Assembly (NCBI GenBank): GCA_046318675.1
Contig: JBKCUA010000014.1
Coordinates: 32,378 to 96,377, forward strand
Direction: 5' to 3'
Length of the DNA stretch: 64,000 nt
Origin: JBKCUA01 sp046318675
GTDB lineage: Bacteria > Pseudomonadota > Alphaproteobacteria > JAJTHO01
The number at the start of each line of letters is the position of its first letter. The stretch's first letter is position 1. The notes under the pieces were generated by a model. That model saw only the letters and a program-made list of their open reading frames with translations, did not search any database and was not told the DNA's origin. Positions 7,845 through 16,222 of this stretch are shown here, piece after piece. The translations under genes and the position numbers were made by a program.

Positions 7845-8633
7845 ATGATGTCTCGAAACCTTTTTTTGACCTTGATGCTTGTGACGGTGGCTCTAGTTAG
7901 TTCTGCAGCTCATGCCCGTGGTATTAATGTTGACCCTACCAGAGTTTGTCACCGGGCTATTGAAGAAACGGAATACCGAGAGCGGTTGCCCATGCGATTG
8001 CTGGAGGCCATTGCATTGACAGAATCAGCCAGGCGTGATCCTGAAACTAATAAGGTTGTTGCTTGGCCATGGACGGTCATGGCTGAAGGACAAGGACGCT
8101 ATTTTGATAGCAAAAAAGAAGCAATGGCGGCCGTGCGGCGTCTTCAAGCTAAAGGTATTAAGAATATTGATGTTGGTTGTATGCAAGTGAACCTGCTGCA
8201 TCATAAAAAAGCCTTCAAAAGCCTTGATCAGGCTTTTGATCCCAAAGAAAATGTTACATATGCCGCACGTTTTTTACGCGGGTTGTATGAAGAAAAAAAT
8301 TCTTGGGTTAAAGCCATTGGTAATTACCATTCCCGCAACGATAAGTTTCATACTCGCTATCGTGATAAAGTGTTGACGCAGTGGCGCAAAACCAAATCTA
8401 GTGGTGGTGCAGCCATTGTTGCGAGCCGTGGTAAAAGCCCAGCATTGCCTCGCCCGGTGTTACATAATCTTGCCGCATTAAAACAACGCGACAGTGTCAT
8501 GGAAAGACGTCGTGCTTCACATTTACGGGTAGTAGATGCCAAAGGCAACACAGTTCCTGGGCGTCTGGCTAGTGTAAGCAGTGAGCGACAAGGTAAAGGG
8601 ATTACTTATCGTTATCGTTATATGGAGCAATAA
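7845..8633 (+). CDS. Lytic transglycosylase (SLT domain), exported
   Basis: A 262-residue protein with a signal peptide (residues 1-24, FLTLMLVTVALVSSAAHA). The SLT fold follows: LPMRLLEAIALTESARRDP contains the presumed catalytic Glu of the ES motif, then GCMQVNLLHHKKAF, NVTYAARFLRGLY and WVKAIGNYHSRND. It should cleave glycan strands of peptidoglycan in the periplasm. The last 90 residues are basic and of unknown role. Transglycosylases of this type are often linked to secretion or flagellar assembly, but the neighbours here (purC divergent, zapE convergent) give no such clue. Start at the first of two adjacent ATGs; either may be used. Confidence 0.85.
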   Translation: MMSRNLFLTLMLVTVALVSSAAHARGINVDPTRVCHRAIEETEYRERLPMRLLEAIALTESARRDPETNKVVAWPWTVMAEGQGRYFDSKKEAMAAVRRLQAKGIKNIDVGCMQVNLLHHKKAFKSLDQAFDPKENVTYAARFLRGLYEEKNSWVKAIGNYHSRNDKFHTRYRDKVLTQWRKTKSSGGAAIVASRGKSPALPRPVLHNLAALKQRDSVMERRRASHLRVVDAKGNTVPGRLASVSSERQGKGITYRYRYMEQ

Positions 8634-8658
8634 TGTTATGGGACACCTCTATTAACCT

Positions 8659-8769
8659 CATTTCTAGGGCCATTGGCGTCGTCAGGTCTATGCTCGCAAT
8701 CCGCACGTACGTTTGAGTACGCTTACGTTTGCTCGCCTAGCCCATCAGAGCCACTCATCCCTATAAATG
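8659..8769 (+). repeat. Small element with 11-bp inverted ends, copy 1
   Basis: Bounded by CATTTCTAGGG (8659-8669) and CCCTATAAATG (8759-8769), inverted at 10 of 11 positions. The same left end with ATTAACCT before it and the same right end with GCCACT before it recur at 38502-38582, but with different internal sequence. The inside of this copy holds the partial palindrome CGTACGTTTGAGTACG. No coding capacity. Confidence 0.65.
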
Positions 8770-8771
8770 GA

Positions 8772-8913
8772 TTATAGCGCGTTGCGTAATTAGCGGTAGA
8801 TATTGATAAAGTCTTCAGCGCGCTATAAGTTATTTTTATTCGGCCATTCGGCCGCGGCACTTTGTGCCGTGCGCTGGTCGCAACTATACTTTTAATTGTG
8901 CAACCAGCTATAA
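8772..8913 (+). repeat. 142-bp structured repeat A, copy 2
   Basis: Full-length copy with intact ends (TTATAGCGCGTTGCG and TGCAACCAGCTATAA). Internal CGGCCATTCGGCCG, GGCACTTTGTGCC and the inverted CTGGTCGCA/TGCAACCAG pair show strong secondary structure. It starts 3 bp after the right end of the 111-bp element and finishes 10 bp before the zapE stop, filling the region between two converging genes. Confidence 0.9.
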
Positions 8914-8923
8914 TAGAGGTGCC

Positions 8924-9985
8924 CTATGCGCGTGGGTGTGATAATTCTTTAAGGCGTGAGGCGGTACGCTGAAACTCAAAATCTAAAAACCCTTCCCGAT
9001 AAAGGCGTTCTGGTAGGGCGTCGGCGGTGCAAAAAAACTCTGTCCCAGCTTCATATAATGCATCAATAAATAGCATAAATCGCTTGGCTTCATCGGGATT
9101 TTGAGCGGTAAACAGAGGAATTCCTTCGAGGAAAATGGTTTTAAACCGTGTTACTAGGGCGATAAAATCAGCACTGCCAAGGGGGAGACCGCACACATCC
9201 CGAAAATGTAGATAGGCCGTAGTACCGCAGGCCTCATTAATGCGAACTTCTCGGCCTTGAACACTAACGTGGGTAACTTCAGGGGACGCGGTGCACCGTT
9301 CGGCAAACCAACCGCGCAAAGCATATTGATGGGCTGGGTCTAATGGGCTGAGATAACGGGTATCATTAAGGCCGTGGCGGGTGCGGTAGTCTTTATGACT
9401 TTGTAGACTAATAACATCAAGGCGTTGTTGCAGCAGGGCGATGCAGGGGAAAAACTTTTCTCGTTGTAAGCCATTTTTATAAAGATCGGGTGGTGCAAAA
9501 TTGCTGGTGGTGACAACATACAGCCCTGCATCAAAAAGAGCCGTTAATAAGCCCTGTAAAATCATTGCCGTAACAATGTCATTGACGTGAAACTCATCAA
9601 GACACAGCACGTCGGTGCTTTTAGCGAGATTGGCAGCCAATGCTTCTAAGGGTTCTTGACGGTTATCGGCACTGTTGCGCCAAGTATTGAGGGCTGCATG
9701 GGCTTCCAGAATAAAGGGGTGGAAATGTATCCGGCGTTTTTCTTCGATAGGCAAAGTGTCATAAAATAAATTCATGAGCAGGGACTTGCCGCGCCCTACA
9801 TCTCCCCACAGATATATACCTTGGCGCTGGGGCTTTTCACGTTGCCAAGGCAACCAGCGTCGTCGTTGTGGCCGGGCGAGAATACCCGCTTGAAGCTCGG
9901 AAAGACGCTCTGCTGCTGCCCACTGCGCAGGATCAGGCGATAAAACGCCACTATCAATAAGCCCCTGGAGTCGCGGCAACAGCAT
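8924..9985 (-). CDS. zapE: Cell division ATPase ZapE (AFG1-like)
   Basis: A 353-residue P-loop ATPase of the AFG1/ZapE family, cytoplasmic and associated with the Z-ring in Escherichia coli. Motifs are QGIYLWGDVGRGKSLLMN (Walker A), FHPFILEAHAAL, DVLCLDEFHVNDI (Walker B) and VVTTSNFAPPDLYKNGLQRE followed by FFPCIALLQ. The length fits the family. In alphaproteobacteria zapE often sits near mdh-suc genes; here it lies between repeats and the dicarboxylate transporter. Confidence 0.93.
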   Translation of the reverse strand: MLLPRLQGLIDSGVLSPDPAQWAAAERLSELQAGILARPQRRRWLPWQREKPQRQGIYLWGDVGRGKSLLMNLFYDTLPIEEKRRIHFHPFILEAHAALNTWRNSADNRQEPLEALAANLAKSTDVLCLDEFHVNDIVTAMILQGLLTALFDAGLYVVTTSNFAPPDLYKNGLQREKFFPCIALLQQRLDVISLQSHKDYRTRHGLNDTRYLSPLDPAHQYALRGWFAERCTASPEVTHVSVQGREVRINEACGTTAYLHFRDVCGLPLGSADFIALVTRFKTIFLEGIPLFTAQNPDEAKRFMLFIDALYEAGTEFFCTADALPERLYREGFLDFEFQRTASRLKELSHPRA

Positions 9986-10018
9986 ACTAGAGCCTAGACG
10001 TTGATCCTTATGGTATCG

Positions 10019-11263
10019 TTACTTTGTTTTATCGTGGTAGTGGGCTAAATCTAATGTGCCTTCGGTTTTATCAACCAAAACAGTAACGGCGGCATCCCCG
10101 GTAATATTGACCGTCGTGCGCACCATATCAAGCAGGCGATCAACACCTAAAATCAACGCAATGCCTTCCAACGGCAAGCCAACGGAATTGAGCACCATTC
10201 CCATGAAAATAATAGAACCACTGGGAATACCCGCAGCACCAATTGAACCAAGGGTGGCCGTAAACATCAGCATGAAATAATCATGCCATCCCAGCGTAAT
10301 TCCATAAGCCTGAGCAAAAAACAGGGCACAGATACCAAGGTAAATAGCGGTACCATCCATATTAATGGATGCCCCGATAGGCATGACAAAGTTGACGGAA
10401 CCGTTGCTGACTCCCATACGTTCGTTAATGGAGCGCATGGCATAGGGCAGCGTCGCTTTACTGCTGCTGGTTGAAAAGGCCATTAATTGCGTAGGCAGGA
10501 GTTTGCGATAAAATGGCAATGGATTGAGTCGCCCAAACACCAAAAGCATGACTCCAAACAATAGATATTGAGTAAAGCAGGCAATAAGCGTTGCCTCCAC
10601 CAGACTGAGTAACTTCAGCAATACCCCAAGCCCCTCGGTGGAAATGGTGGAGGCCATGAACCCAAACACCCCTAGCGGAGCCAGCTTAATGATGATTTCA
10701 ATCATTTTAAAGCACAGTGTTGCCGACTGCTGGCAGACGGTGATAAGGGTGGGCACTTTTTCCCGAATCATGTTGAGAACAAAACCAACAAACAGCGCGA
10801 AAACAAGCACCTGAAGATAGTGACCCTCCGCCATGGAGGCAATCGCGTTGTGCGGCACCATATCGAGCAGAATCTTCTCCACCGAGGGAGTATTTTCCTG
10901 TGCCGCTTCATGTGTAGCGACGGCGGTTTCACTACGTAAATTAAGACCTTCCCCAGGCTTTAAAACGGTACCAAAAAAAAGGCCAATAGCTACGGCAAAA
11001 GCTGCGGTAGAAAGGTAAATACTAAATGATTTTAGACCCATTTTCCGGAGATTACCACTGGCACCAATTGAGGTAATTCCATTGATTAACGCAAAGAAAA
11101 TCAGGGGAATAATGATCATCTTTATCAGGTTTATGAAAATGGTGCCAAAAAATTTAAAATCATCACCACTCAGTGCAGTAGGATCTGCGGCATCTTTAGG
11201 CAGAAAGTGACCGACAGCCACCCCAGCAAAAAGACCAATAAGAATTTGTTGCCACATTTTCAT
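10019..11263 (-). CDS. Dicarboxylate/amino acid:cation symporter
   Basis: A 414-residue inner-membrane carrier of the DAACS family (GltP/DctA/Glt-Ph fold), taking up glutamate, aspartate or C4-dicarboxylates with protons or sodium. It shows the hairpin motif SSSKATLPYAM, the NMDGTAIYLG substrate/cation loop and the second hairpin AAGIPSGSIIFMGMVLN, with about eight hydrophobic segments. Substrate cannot be told from sequence alone. Its start overlaps the terC stop by 4 bases, so the two are probably one transcript. Confidence 0.93.
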   Translation of the reverse strand: MKMWQQILIGLFAGVAVGHFLPKDAADPTALSGDDFKFFGTIFINLIKMIIIPLIFFALINGITSIGASGNLRKMGLKSFSIYLSTAAFAVAIGLFFGTVLKPGEGLNLRSETAVATHEAAQENTPSVEKILLDMVPHNAIASMAEGHYLQVLVFALFVGFVLNMIREKVPTLITVCQQSATLCFKMIEIIIKLAPLGVFGFMASTISTEGLGVLLKLLSLVEATLIACFTQYLLFGVMLLVFGRLNPLPFYRKLLPTQLMAFSTSSSKATLPYAMRSINERMGVSNGSVNFVMPIGASINMDGTAIYLGICALFFAQAYGITLGWHDYFMLMFTATLGSIGAAGIPSGSIIFMGMVLNSVGLPLEGIALILGVDRLLDMVRTTVNITGDAAVTVLVDKTEGTLDLAHYHDKTK

Positions 11264-12252
11264 GAAGATGCACCTGTGCTGCGACGGTTTTTAAAGAGGG
11301 AAAACACAATCCCGCTTCCCAGTAAGATAATGGTCACGCTTAAGGAAATCCACGCCGGAACTTTTTCGATGCCAAAAATATCCGCCGCAAAAATCTTGCC
11401 GCCGATAAAGATAAGCACCACGGCCAGAGAGTATTTCAGGTAGCTGAACCGGTGGATAATGGCCCCTAAAGCAAAATATAAAGCCCGAAGCCCTAGTATC
11501 GCAAAGATATTAGAGGTGTATACAATATATGGGTCATGCGTAATGGCAAAAACCGCCGGGACACTATCCACGGCAAAGACCAGATCCACGATTTCAATGC
11601 ATATTAAAGCAAGCAGCAAGGGCGTGGCGTAGGTGACAATTTTGCCGGTTTTTGGATGCGGCTTTTTAATGAAAAAACGCTGTCCTTCAATAGTTTCTGT
11701 GAACCTAAAATTCTTCTTGAGGAACTTTAGAACGCGGTTGTTGGCAATATCTGGTTCATGATCCACCATGATCAGCATTTTGATTCCAGTAACAATCAGG
11801 AAGGCTCCGAAAATATACAGAATCCATGAGAACTCGGCAATCAGGGTTGCCCCAAGGCCAATCATGATCCCGCGCAGTAGGATGACCCCCAGAATGCCCC
11901 AGAACAATACCCGATGTTGGTACTTAAGGGGTATTGCTAAGTAGGTGAAAATAAGGGAGATAAGAAAAATATTATCCATCGCTAGGGTTTTTTCTACCAG
12001 CATGGCGGTGTAGTAATTCGCCCCGGCCTCCGCCCCTTGCGTAAACCAGACAAAACCCCCAAAAGCGAGGGCAAAAAGCAAGTAGAACGCACTGAGGCTC
12101 AGGCTTTCCTTAACACCTATAGCATGATCCTTCCGGTGTAGAATACCCAAGTCAAAAGCAAGCAGCACAACAACGATGCCAATAAACATGAGCCATAGCC
12201 AGACGGTCTTGCCCAGCCATTCGTCCATTAAAAACTGCGATAATGTTTCCAT
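11260..12252 (-). CDS. TerC family integral membrane protein
   Basis: A 330-residue membrane protein from ATG 12252; a TTG at 12270 would add six residues. The family motifs are AMDNIFLISLIFTYLAIP and EIVDLVFAVDSVPAVFAITHDPYIVYTSN, with acidic residues buried in helices. Relatives (TerC, Alx) handle manganese or other metals; the role here is by family only. It is co-directional and overlapping with the symporter gene. Confidence 0.92.
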   Translation of the reverse strand: METLSQFLMDEWLGKTVWLWLMFIGIVVVLLAFDLGILHRKDHAIGVKESLSLSAFYLLFALAFGGFVWFTQGAEAGANYYTAMLVEKTLAMDNIFLISLIFTYLAIPLKYQHRVLFWGILGVILLRGIMIGLGATLIAEFSWILYIFGAFLIVTGIKMLIMVDHEPDIANNRVLKFLKKNFRFTETIEGQRFFIKKPHPKTGKIVTYATPLLLALICIEIVDLVFAVDSVPAVFAITHDPYIVYTSNIFAILGLRALYFALGAIIHRFSYLKYSLAVVLIFIGGKIFAADIFGIEKVPAWISLSVTIILLGSGIVFSLFKNRRSTGASS

Positions 12253-12292
12253 GGCGGGAAGGGTTAGCAAAAGTACTGATGAATAGCAAACA

Positions 12293-12520
12293 TTATGATG
12301 GCTTATCGCCTATCAGTTGTTCAAACAATGCTGTCGCGCATTGGGTGGAGGCAAGGTTTTCCTGGCCAATTCGATCGTAAATTTCACCGCGCAGAACTTG
12401 AATAGATGGGGGTGACGTGACGCTGAATTTGACACTTTTGCCACGTACCTCCTCAACCACAATGGTGATGTTATCGCCAATGCGCAGGGATTCGCCGGGT
12501 TTTCGTGTAATGTACAGCAT
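12293..12520 (-). CDS. csrA: Carbon storage regulator CsrA
   Basis: A 75-residue RNA-binding translational regulator with the standard start LYITRKPGESLRIGD and core VKFSVTSPPSIQVLRGEIYDRI; the family usually has Pro and Arg/His at V-R-R positions, here replaced by LRGEIYDR, which retains the RNA-contacting Arg. It binds GGA motifs in leaders. It is divergent from flgB, 115 bp away, in keeping with CsrA control of flagellar genes in many bacteria, but no fliW is in view. Confidence 0.94.
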   Translation of the reverse strand: MLYITRKPGESLRIGDNITIVVEEVRGKSVKFSVTSPPSIQVLRGEIYDRIGQENLASTQCATALFEQLIGDKPS

Positions 12521-12635
12521 ATATTAACGAGTCTTTAACACCCCGAGAGTACAATGTTGACCAGTATTCAAGTATGCGCACCATACCAGCAAATCTTTAA
12601 CAAAATGTTTACTACTGCTCTTTAAAGGCGTTTTT

Positions 12636-13046
12636 ATGGATATTAGTAAACTTCGGCTGTTTGCAGCCTTCAAAGAAAAGATGGATTGGCTAGGCCAACG
12701 GCAACGTGTGTTGTCTGAAAGCGTTGCTAATGCCAACACGCCTAACTACAAGCCGAAGGATTTAAAGCCGCTGAATTTTGATGCGGTATTGCGTTCGGCG
12801 GACTTGGCGCACGATCGTAAGCTCACCACGACTTTAACGAGTCAAGCGCATCTTACCCCCAGTGCCAACGCGGTAGAATTCAAAAACAGCCGCAAGAAAG
12901 ATTATCGCGAGATAAGCCTAAGCGGTAACGCTATAACGCTTGAAGATCAGATGCTTAAAGTTTCCCAAACACGAGAAGAACACGCCCTTACTACCCAGCT
13001 TTATAAAAAATATACAGGCTTTTTTAAAATGGTTTTAAAGCAATAG
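12636..13046 (+). CDS. flgB: Flagellar basal-body rod protein FlgB
   Basis: A 136-residue proximal rod subunit. It has LDWLGQRQRVLSESVANANTP-type N-terminus (residues 16-36, ending in the NANTPNYK flagellar rod signature) and a C-terminal helix MLKVSQTREEHALTTQLYKK that packs in the rod. First gene of a flgB-flgC-fliE operon, with 14 bp to flgC. Exported by the flagellar type III apparatus, which is not encoded here. Confidence 0.94.
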   Translation: MDISKLRLFAAFKEKMDWLGQRQRVLSESVANANTPNYKPKDLKPLNFDAVLRSADLAHDRKLTTTLTSQAHLTPSANAVEFKNSRKKDYREISLSGNAITLEDQMLKVSQTREEHALTTQLYKKYTGFFKMVLKQ

Positions 13047-13060
13047 GATAAGGAATTTTC

Positions 13061-13474
13061 ATGGAACTCAAAAACGCGATGAATATTGCCGTATCCGGCA
13101 TGAAAGGTCAGGAAATGCGCCTGCGCGTGGTGGCGGAGAATATCGCTAACGCGGACTCGCTGGCAACTACGCCGGGGGGTGAGCCATATCGGCGCAAGCT
13201 CATTGAATTCTCGAACATTGTTGATCCGGAAAGTAAGGTGCATCTGCTTAATGTCAAGCGTATAAGCCGTTCCCAAGGAGAATTGAAACTGAATTTCGAT
13301 CCCGGCCACCCTGCCGCCGACAAGGATGGGTATGTCAAAATGCCCAATGTTAGCCGCTTTGTAGAGACAATGGACATGAAGGAAGCCCAACGCAGTTTCA
13401 GCGCGAACCTTGAGGTGCTGGAGGCGTCTCGAAGTATGCTTCGCAATACCGTCAATTTGATTTCCCCTCAATAA
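13061..13474 (+). CDS. flgC: Flagellar basal-body rod protein FlgC
   Basis: A 137-residue rod subunit with the N-terminal motif NIAVSGMKGQEMRLRVVAENIANADS and C-terminal VETMDMKEAQRSFSANLEVL, ending ASRSMLRNTVNLI. Spacing to flgB (14 bp) and fliE (16 bp) shows one operon. An AAGGAATTTTC site precedes the ATG. Confidence 0.95.
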   Translation: MELKNAMNIAVSGMKGQEMRLRVVAENIANADSLATTPGGEPYRRKLIEFSNIVDPESKVHLLNVKRISRSQGELKLNFDPGHPAADKDGYVKMPNVSRFVETMDMKEAQRSFSANLEVLEASRSMLRNTVNLISPQ

Positions 13475-13490
13475 AATAAGGTAGATTTTT

Positions 13491-13796
13491 ATGGTTGCTG
13501 TTTCTCCTGTTGTTGCTGATTTTAAATCTATTGCCTCCGTGGGTGGTGAAAGCCGCATGGTTGCAAAACCCGGCGCATTACCCACGTTTGCCAGTTTTCT
13601 TGAGGACAGCAGCAAAGAATCCCTGAACCTCCAGCGCGGGGCGGAGCGCCTGAGCGGGCAGGCTCTCATGGGCAAGGCCGATCTCACCGATGTTACCACG
13701 GCGGTGAGCAGTGCGGAGATTACTTTGCAAACAATTGTCTCATTGCGGGATCGCTTAGTAGCATCGGTGCAGGAGATTATGCGGATGCCAGTGTAG
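13491..13796 (+). CDS. fliE: Flagellar hook-basal body protein FliE
   Basis: A 101-residue adaptor between the MS-ring and rod. The C-terminal half carries the family pattern: LMGKADLTDVTTAVSSAEIT then LQTIVSLRDRLVASVQEIMRMPV, matching the FliE ending in DKLVxAYQEIMRMPV. It closes the small flagellar operon; the following gene has its own promoter-like sequence overlapping the end of fliE. Confidence 0.93.
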   Translation: MVAVSPVVADFKSIASVGGESRMVAKPGALPTFASFLEDSSKESLNLQRGAERLSGQALMGKADLTDVTTAVSSAEITLQTIVSLRDRLVASVQEIMRMPV

Positions 13797-13807
13797 GGAA
13801 CTAAAGA

Positions 13808-13828
13808 TATAAGTGATTTAATTTGTTA
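13808..13828 (+). promoter_or_regulatory. -10 box and CRP/FNR-like half-site before the poly-C gene
   Basis: TATAAG at 13808-13813 is followed, overlapping by three bases, by AAGTGATTTAATTTGTTA (13811-13828). The left half is identical to the perfect palindrome upstream of the gene at 46297 (13 shared bases, ATAAGTGATTTAA); the right half is degenerate. Its centre is 29.5 bases before the ATG at 13849, the same geometry as at 25 kb, 46 kb and 62 kb. No good -35 is seen (ATGCCA at 13785). Confidence 0.5.
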
Positions 13829-13848
13829 TTTTTTATAGGATTTATAGA

Positions 13849-14294
13849 ATGTCGCCAGTCGCCCCCCCCCCCCCCCACCTAATTCACCTGAACCTGAGGA
13901 TGATTCTGATGGTCTGGAATTTTTAGGCAAAAAGTTCAAGTCAGATAGTTCAAAAATTTTAGAAGTTTCAGAAGTTTCAAATGAGAAAACACTAGTATCT
14001 AGTGATAAAAATGCTATTTTTTATGCGGTGAGAATTGATGATGAATATAAAGATAAAGAAAAAGAAACTGAGTTTCTAAAAAGATACATACACTTCTATG
14101 ACGCTGCTCATGTTGACGATGCGCTTAGTTGTTTTTCTCAGGCTAAAAAGGATTTTGGGAATCAACAGGTTCAAATGTTCTCAATAAATATTCCGCCACT
14201 TCAATATTTGAACAGCACCGGGGTCTATTTTGATGTTATTACTTACAATGGTGAGAGTTCCAATTTTATGAATGATAGGACTTTCAATAGGTAG
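13849..14294 (+). pseudogene. Small gene interrupted by a 15-C tract, possibly phase-variable
   Basis: ATG at 13849 has an AGGA site eight bases upstream. The frame reads SPVA and enters a run of exactly 15 C (13862-13876), after which it stops at 13924-13926. A second frame, continuous from the tract to the TAG at 14292-14294, has no start upstream (a stop at 13845) and only a GTG at 14028. One more C (16) or two fewer (13) would join the two into 148 residues: Pro tract, acidic NSPEPEDDSDGLEFLG, then a polar body with RIDDEYKDKEKETEFLKRY and a C-terminus NFMNDRTFNR. The body is visibly AT-richer than its neighbours. I do not recognise the family. Either a hypermutable contingency gene in the OFF state or a homopolymer read error; the downstream frame's integrity over 140 codons favours a real gene. 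Confidence 0.6.
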
Positions 14295-14395
14295 CATACT
14301 GAGTGCATGGTGCTTGTTCATAAAGAGTGCGGATTCCAGAGGTCATTTCCTCTAAAAATCCTTGGGCTAGCGGGAAAACTCCCTATACTCCCCCC

Positions 14396-16207
14396 ATGCT
14401 GTTACAGATTTTTGAACCAGGCCAGATGCCGGAGCCTCATGAGAACACGGGTTTTTGCGCCATTGGCATTGATTTAGGCACCAGCAATTCGGTGGTATGC
14501 TGGATCGACCCTGAAGGCACGCCAGAGATTGCCGTGGATGATGACGATCGCCCCCTGCTCCCTTCGGCGGTGTATTACGGCGGCAAGGAGCCGTTGGTAG
14601 GCTATAAAGCCTTGGCTTTTGCCGCCACGGATTCGGAAAATCTGGTTACATCGGCGAAACGCCTGATGGGCAGCGATGCTCTTATTTCATTAGAAAAAAA
14701 AATTATTAGTCCAGTGGCGGTAGCGGCGGAAATTTTATTGACCATTCGCCTCCGGGCGGAAAAGGCCTTTGGCCGCCGGGTGGCAGGGGCAGTTATCACG
14801 GTGCCGGCGTATTTTGACGATGCAGCGAGAGCCGCGACCAAACAAGCAGCACACCTGGCCGGGCTGGCCGTGTTGCGCCTGATTAATGAGCCAACGGCGG
14901 CGGCCTTGGCGTACGGACTGGAGAGTCGCGCCGAGGGTATCTATGCCGTGTATGATCTGGGCGGCGGAACATTTGATGTATCGGTGTTACGCTTGCAGCA
15001 GGGGATTTTTCAGGTGTTGGCCACGGGCGGGGATACGACCCTTGGCGGGGATGATTTGGACGCTGGGTTATTGGCGGTTTTTCTGGCGGGAGTGAGTATT
15101 GATACGCCGCTTAGTGAGACCGAAAAAAGGCGGATTCTGCCCCTTATCAAAGCCGCACGGGAAGCTTTGACAACCCAAGAAAGTGCCGACGTGACGGTAC
15201 ACCTTAAAGGCCGGGATTGCAGCCACCGCCTCACTCGCGCTGATCTTCAGCGCGTCTTGCAACCCTTGTTGGATAGGACATTGGCAATTACCGCCGCGGT
15301 GCTCCATGAGGCAAGCGTGGACAAAGAGGCACTGGATGGCGTGATTTTGGTGGGCGGCGTAACTCGTACCGGAGCATTGCGCGAGGCGGTGGGCCGCTTT
15401 TTTGGCACCACTGTTTTTGCCGACGTGAACCCCGATGAGGTGGTGGCTATTGGCGCAGCGCGTCAGGCGGCGGCGTTGACCGAGGGAAGCGAGACAGTGC
15501 TTTTAGATGTCACACCCTTGTCGCTGGGCATTGAAACAATGGGCGGTATTGTTGAAAAAGTACTTCACCGTAATAGCCCGATTCCTACGGCGCGTTCCCA
15601 GGATTTTACCACCTATGCCGATAACCAGACGGGTCTTGTGGTGCATATCCTGCAAGGGGAGCGGGAAACAGTAGAGACGTGCCGCAGCTTGGGCAAATTT
15701 GTGCTGTCCGGCATCCCACCCCTAGCGGCCGGGGCGGCGCGGCTACGCGTCACGTTAGCCATTGATGCCGATGGATTGTTGACAGTATCCGCACAAGAAC
15801 TCAGCACGGGTGCTTATCAAAGTATAGAAGTACAACCTTCTTTAGAAGATGCCACCTTACGCACGATGCTGATAGAAAGCTTACAACACGCCGGCGACGA
15901 TATGCGGGAGCGGCTGCACCGTGAGGCCGTTGTGGATGCCCAGCGGGTGCGTAATGCGCTGGCGTCGGCTCTAGCTGCAGACGCGGCGTTGCTGACCACT
16001 CAGATGGCCGCAACAATTAAAGCCGCCGAAGATACCCTTGCCCAGTGCCTTGAAACCCGGGATCGCGATGCCATTGTTGCGGCGGTGGCTGGCCTTGAGA
16101 AGGCGGCGCGCCCCTTTATCGAGGCGCGTATCAACAAAGCCGTGGGCGCGGCAATGACTGGGGAAAACGTGGACACTGTGCAGGAAAAAATTATGGGAAC
16201 TATTTGA
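14396..16207 (+). CDS. hscA: Fe-S cluster assembly chaperone HscA
   Basis: A specialised Hsp70 that, with HscB, helps IscU transfer Fe-S clusters. The 603-residue product begins LLQIFEPGQMPEPHE, like the LLQISEPG opening of known HscA, followed by GIDLGTSNSVV (residues 24-34), PAYFDDAARAATKQAAHLAG, INEPTAAALAYGLE, YDLGGGTFDVSVL and the substrate-domain segment DVTPLSLGIETMGG. I chose ATG 14396 by homology although no ribosome binding site precedes it; GTG 14327 would extend it by 23 residues. The usual partners (iscU, hscB, fdx) are not adjacent. It converges on the PBP gene with 15 bp between. Confidence 0.93.
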   Translation: MLLQIFEPGQMPEPHENTGFCAIGIDLGTSNSVVCWIDPEGTPEIAVDDDDRPLLPSAVYYGGKEPLVGYKALAFAATDSENLVTSAKRLMGSDALISLEKKIISPVAVAAEILLTIRLRAEKAFGRRVAGAVITVPAYFDDAARAATKQAAHLAGLAVLRLINEPTAAALAYGLESRAEGIYAVYDLGGGTFDVSVLRLQQGIFQVLATGGDTTLGGDDLDAGLLAVFLAGVSIDTPLSETEKRRILPLIKAAREALTTQESADVTVHLKGRDCSHRLTRADLQRVLQPLLDRTLAITAAVLHEASVDKEALDGVILVGGVTRTGALREAVGRFFGTTVFADVNPDEVVAIGAARQAAALTEGSETVLLDVTPLSLGIETMGGIVEKVLHRNSPIPTARSQDFTTYADNQTGLVVHILQGERETVETCRSLGKFVLSGIPPLAAGAARLRVTLAIDADGLLTVSAQELSTGAYQSIEVQPSLEDATLRTMLIESLQHAGDDMRERLHREAVVDAQRVRNALASALAADAALLTTQMAATIKAAEDTLAQCLETRDRDAIVAAVAGLEKAARPFIEARINKAVGAAMTGENVDTVQEKIMGTI

Positions 16208-16222
16208 TAGTTATGGCATAAT

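Noticed and set aside
14028..14294. An independent 88-residue gene starting with GTG at 14028
   Set aside because: No ribosome binding site, and the frame is open far upstream to the C-tract, which fits a longer gene from ATG 13849.
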